Below are positions 63,203 through 64,000 of a stretch of 64,000 nt of DNA, piece after piece; position 1 is the stretch's first letter, and the number at the start of each line of letters is the position of its first letter. Source of the DNA: Tunicatimonas pelagia (GTDB taxonomy: Bacteria > Bacteroidota > Bacteroidia > Cytophagales > Cyclobacteriaceae); NCBI RefSeq assembly GCF_030506325.1, contig NZ_CP120683.1, positions 62,001 to 126,000 on the forward strand. The letters are read 5' to 3'. The notes beneath the pieces are model-generated. The model was given only the letters and a program-made list of their open reading frames with translations, was not told where the DNA came from and made no database searches. The position numbers and the translations under genes are program-made.

Positions 63203-64000
63203 TCATTGGGCAATGCGAAGTTGAGCGCGAGCTATCACTTCCTTGGCCCCCTCTCCAGTAAGGTCTTCCAGATTGTAGACTGGTACCGAGCTATGCCCCT
63301 TCACTTCTTTTACTAACAACGGACTAGCGGTAAACATACCACATAGGGCTGTCGGAGTAATACCCCACCCTTCAAGAGTCTGTATTCCTTGGATGGCAGC
63401 CAAGCTATCGCCAGCGGAGAAGATCACTTCATCTACCGTGTTCATAAAGCGATGGTTGGTCATCAGCATCTTGGTTTCCCGCTGAATAATCCCGTCGGCA
63501 ATTTCTATAACCACGTAGTCGGGTTGCTTTTCTAGCGTAAGACGAATTAATGATTCATACAGGTTAAGCAGTTCGGTTTCGGAGCAGAGGTAGGTAGAGG
63601 GGTAGCCAAAATAGCTAAAGTCAGTAGAAATATCGGCACCCAAGTCGTAGGCTAGATCCGCATCTTTGGTATAAACCGTTCCGGTAAGTTTAACGTAGGC
63701 CACTTTCTTTTCCTGCTTTTTCAATCCGTGAACCAAGTAAGCTGCCGAAGTGGTTTTGCCACTGTCCATTGAGGAGCCTACCGATAAAATTACTTTCGTA
63801 CGAGAAGCACTCGCTCCCGAGAATGTGTGCATTTGCTCGGCTTTCAATTGCTTGGTATTAATTACCTCTCCGGCAGCATCGGTAGCGTACCCTACTATCT
63901 GTAAGCAAGTAGGGCCAACCCGGTGAAATTTGCTGTGCATACTGTGTACCTGCCCTACGGTTCCGCCCCCACCCAAGATGTGAAACTCTTGTTGCACGGT
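63203..64000 (-). CDS. DUF1611-like P-loop protein, 5' part cut by window edge
   Basis: The visible part (264 residues from GTG at 63997) reads on past the edge without a stop, so the gene continues outside the window. It has a P-loop-like GSSMDSGKT at 74-82 (counted from that GTG), followed by KVAYVKLTGTVYTKDADLAY and YVVIEIADGI, as in the DUF1611 family of putative ATP-dependent enzymes. Family members have been linked to dipeptide or D-amino acid metabolism, but no supporting neighbours are visible. The functional call is therefore tentative. Confidence 0.6.
   Translation of the reverse strand, partial: TVQQEFHILGGGGTVGQVHSMHSKFHRVGPTCLQIVGYATDAAGEVINTKQLKAEQMHTFSGASASRTKVILSVGSSMDSGKTTSAAYLVHGLKKQEKKVAYVKLTGTVYTKDADLAYDLGADISTDFSYFGYPSTYLCSETELLNLYESLIRLTLEKQPDYVVIEIADGIIQRETKMLMTNHRFMNTVDEVIFSAGDSLAAIQGIQTLEGWGITPTALCGMFTASPLLVKEVKGHSSVPVYNLEDLTGEGAKEVIARAQLRIAQ

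Overview
The window looks like chromosomal DNA of a Bacteroidota bacterium of the Cytophagales type, probably marine. Pointers are a SusC/SusD outer-membrane pair, a DUF4249 lipoprotein, a secreted M6 protease with a C-terminal type IX secretion sorting domain, a sulfatase, a phosphonatase-like locus and many Cytophagales-type orphan families. Genes are dense with moderate GC. The exceptions are the visibly AT-rich cassette at about 1.37-5.6 kb and several AT-rich intergenic stretches. I saw no rRNA, tRNA or CRISPR array.

Layout. 0-1 kb: a REP-like palindrome and a DUF4249 lipoprotein. 1.06-5.5 kb: an islet with two gene wrecks (UPF0175 antitoxin, Rpn-type nuclease/transposase), then a translationally coupled four-gene minus-strand operon. 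It encodes a TSPPY DNA methylase, a winged-helix-like protein, an Orc/Cdc6-like AAA+ ATPase and a protein with an R-X4-H motif resembling HEPN proteins. This is the best candidate for an undescribed defence-type system. 5.6-17.6 kb: accessory metabolism and housekeeping, including an aldo-keto reductase/RidA fusion with an APC permease, a DUF3037/HipA-like pair, a trehalose-synthase-like glycosyltransferase divergent from a DUF2267 protein, an RluA pseudouridine synthase with no normal start for its S4 domain, a CNNM protein and a Tat-exported TIM-barrel protein.

17.7-32.3 kb: a DinB protein, then what I read as one phosphorus-scavenging locus. It holds a YncE/phosphoesterase lipoprotein, an orphan lipoprotein, SusD, SusC, a TIGR03364-type FAD oxidoreductase, a DUF5690 membrane protein, a phosphonatase-like HAD hydrolase and an alkaline-phosphatase-superfamily enzyme. 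32.9-45.7 kb: an orphan helical protein, a tandem universal stress protein, an RRM protein, an NCS1 permease with an FMN hydroxy-acid oxidase, a VOC protein, an MFS transporter, a duplicated LVIVD-repeat/outer-membrane-protein module and a sulfatase.

45.8-64 kb: the M6 protease, a TPR protein, an AI-2E family permease and an orphan ParB-like protein. Then comes a signalling cluster of ECF sigma factor, membrane anti-sigma-like protein, Asp-rich Ig-like lipoprotein and exported TPR-CHAT protease-like protein. Inside it sits a small GIY-YIG nuclease gene flanked on both sides by a family of palindromic repeats. The window ends with an ABC-type membrane domain lacking an ATPase and a DUF1611-like P-loop protein cut by the right edge.
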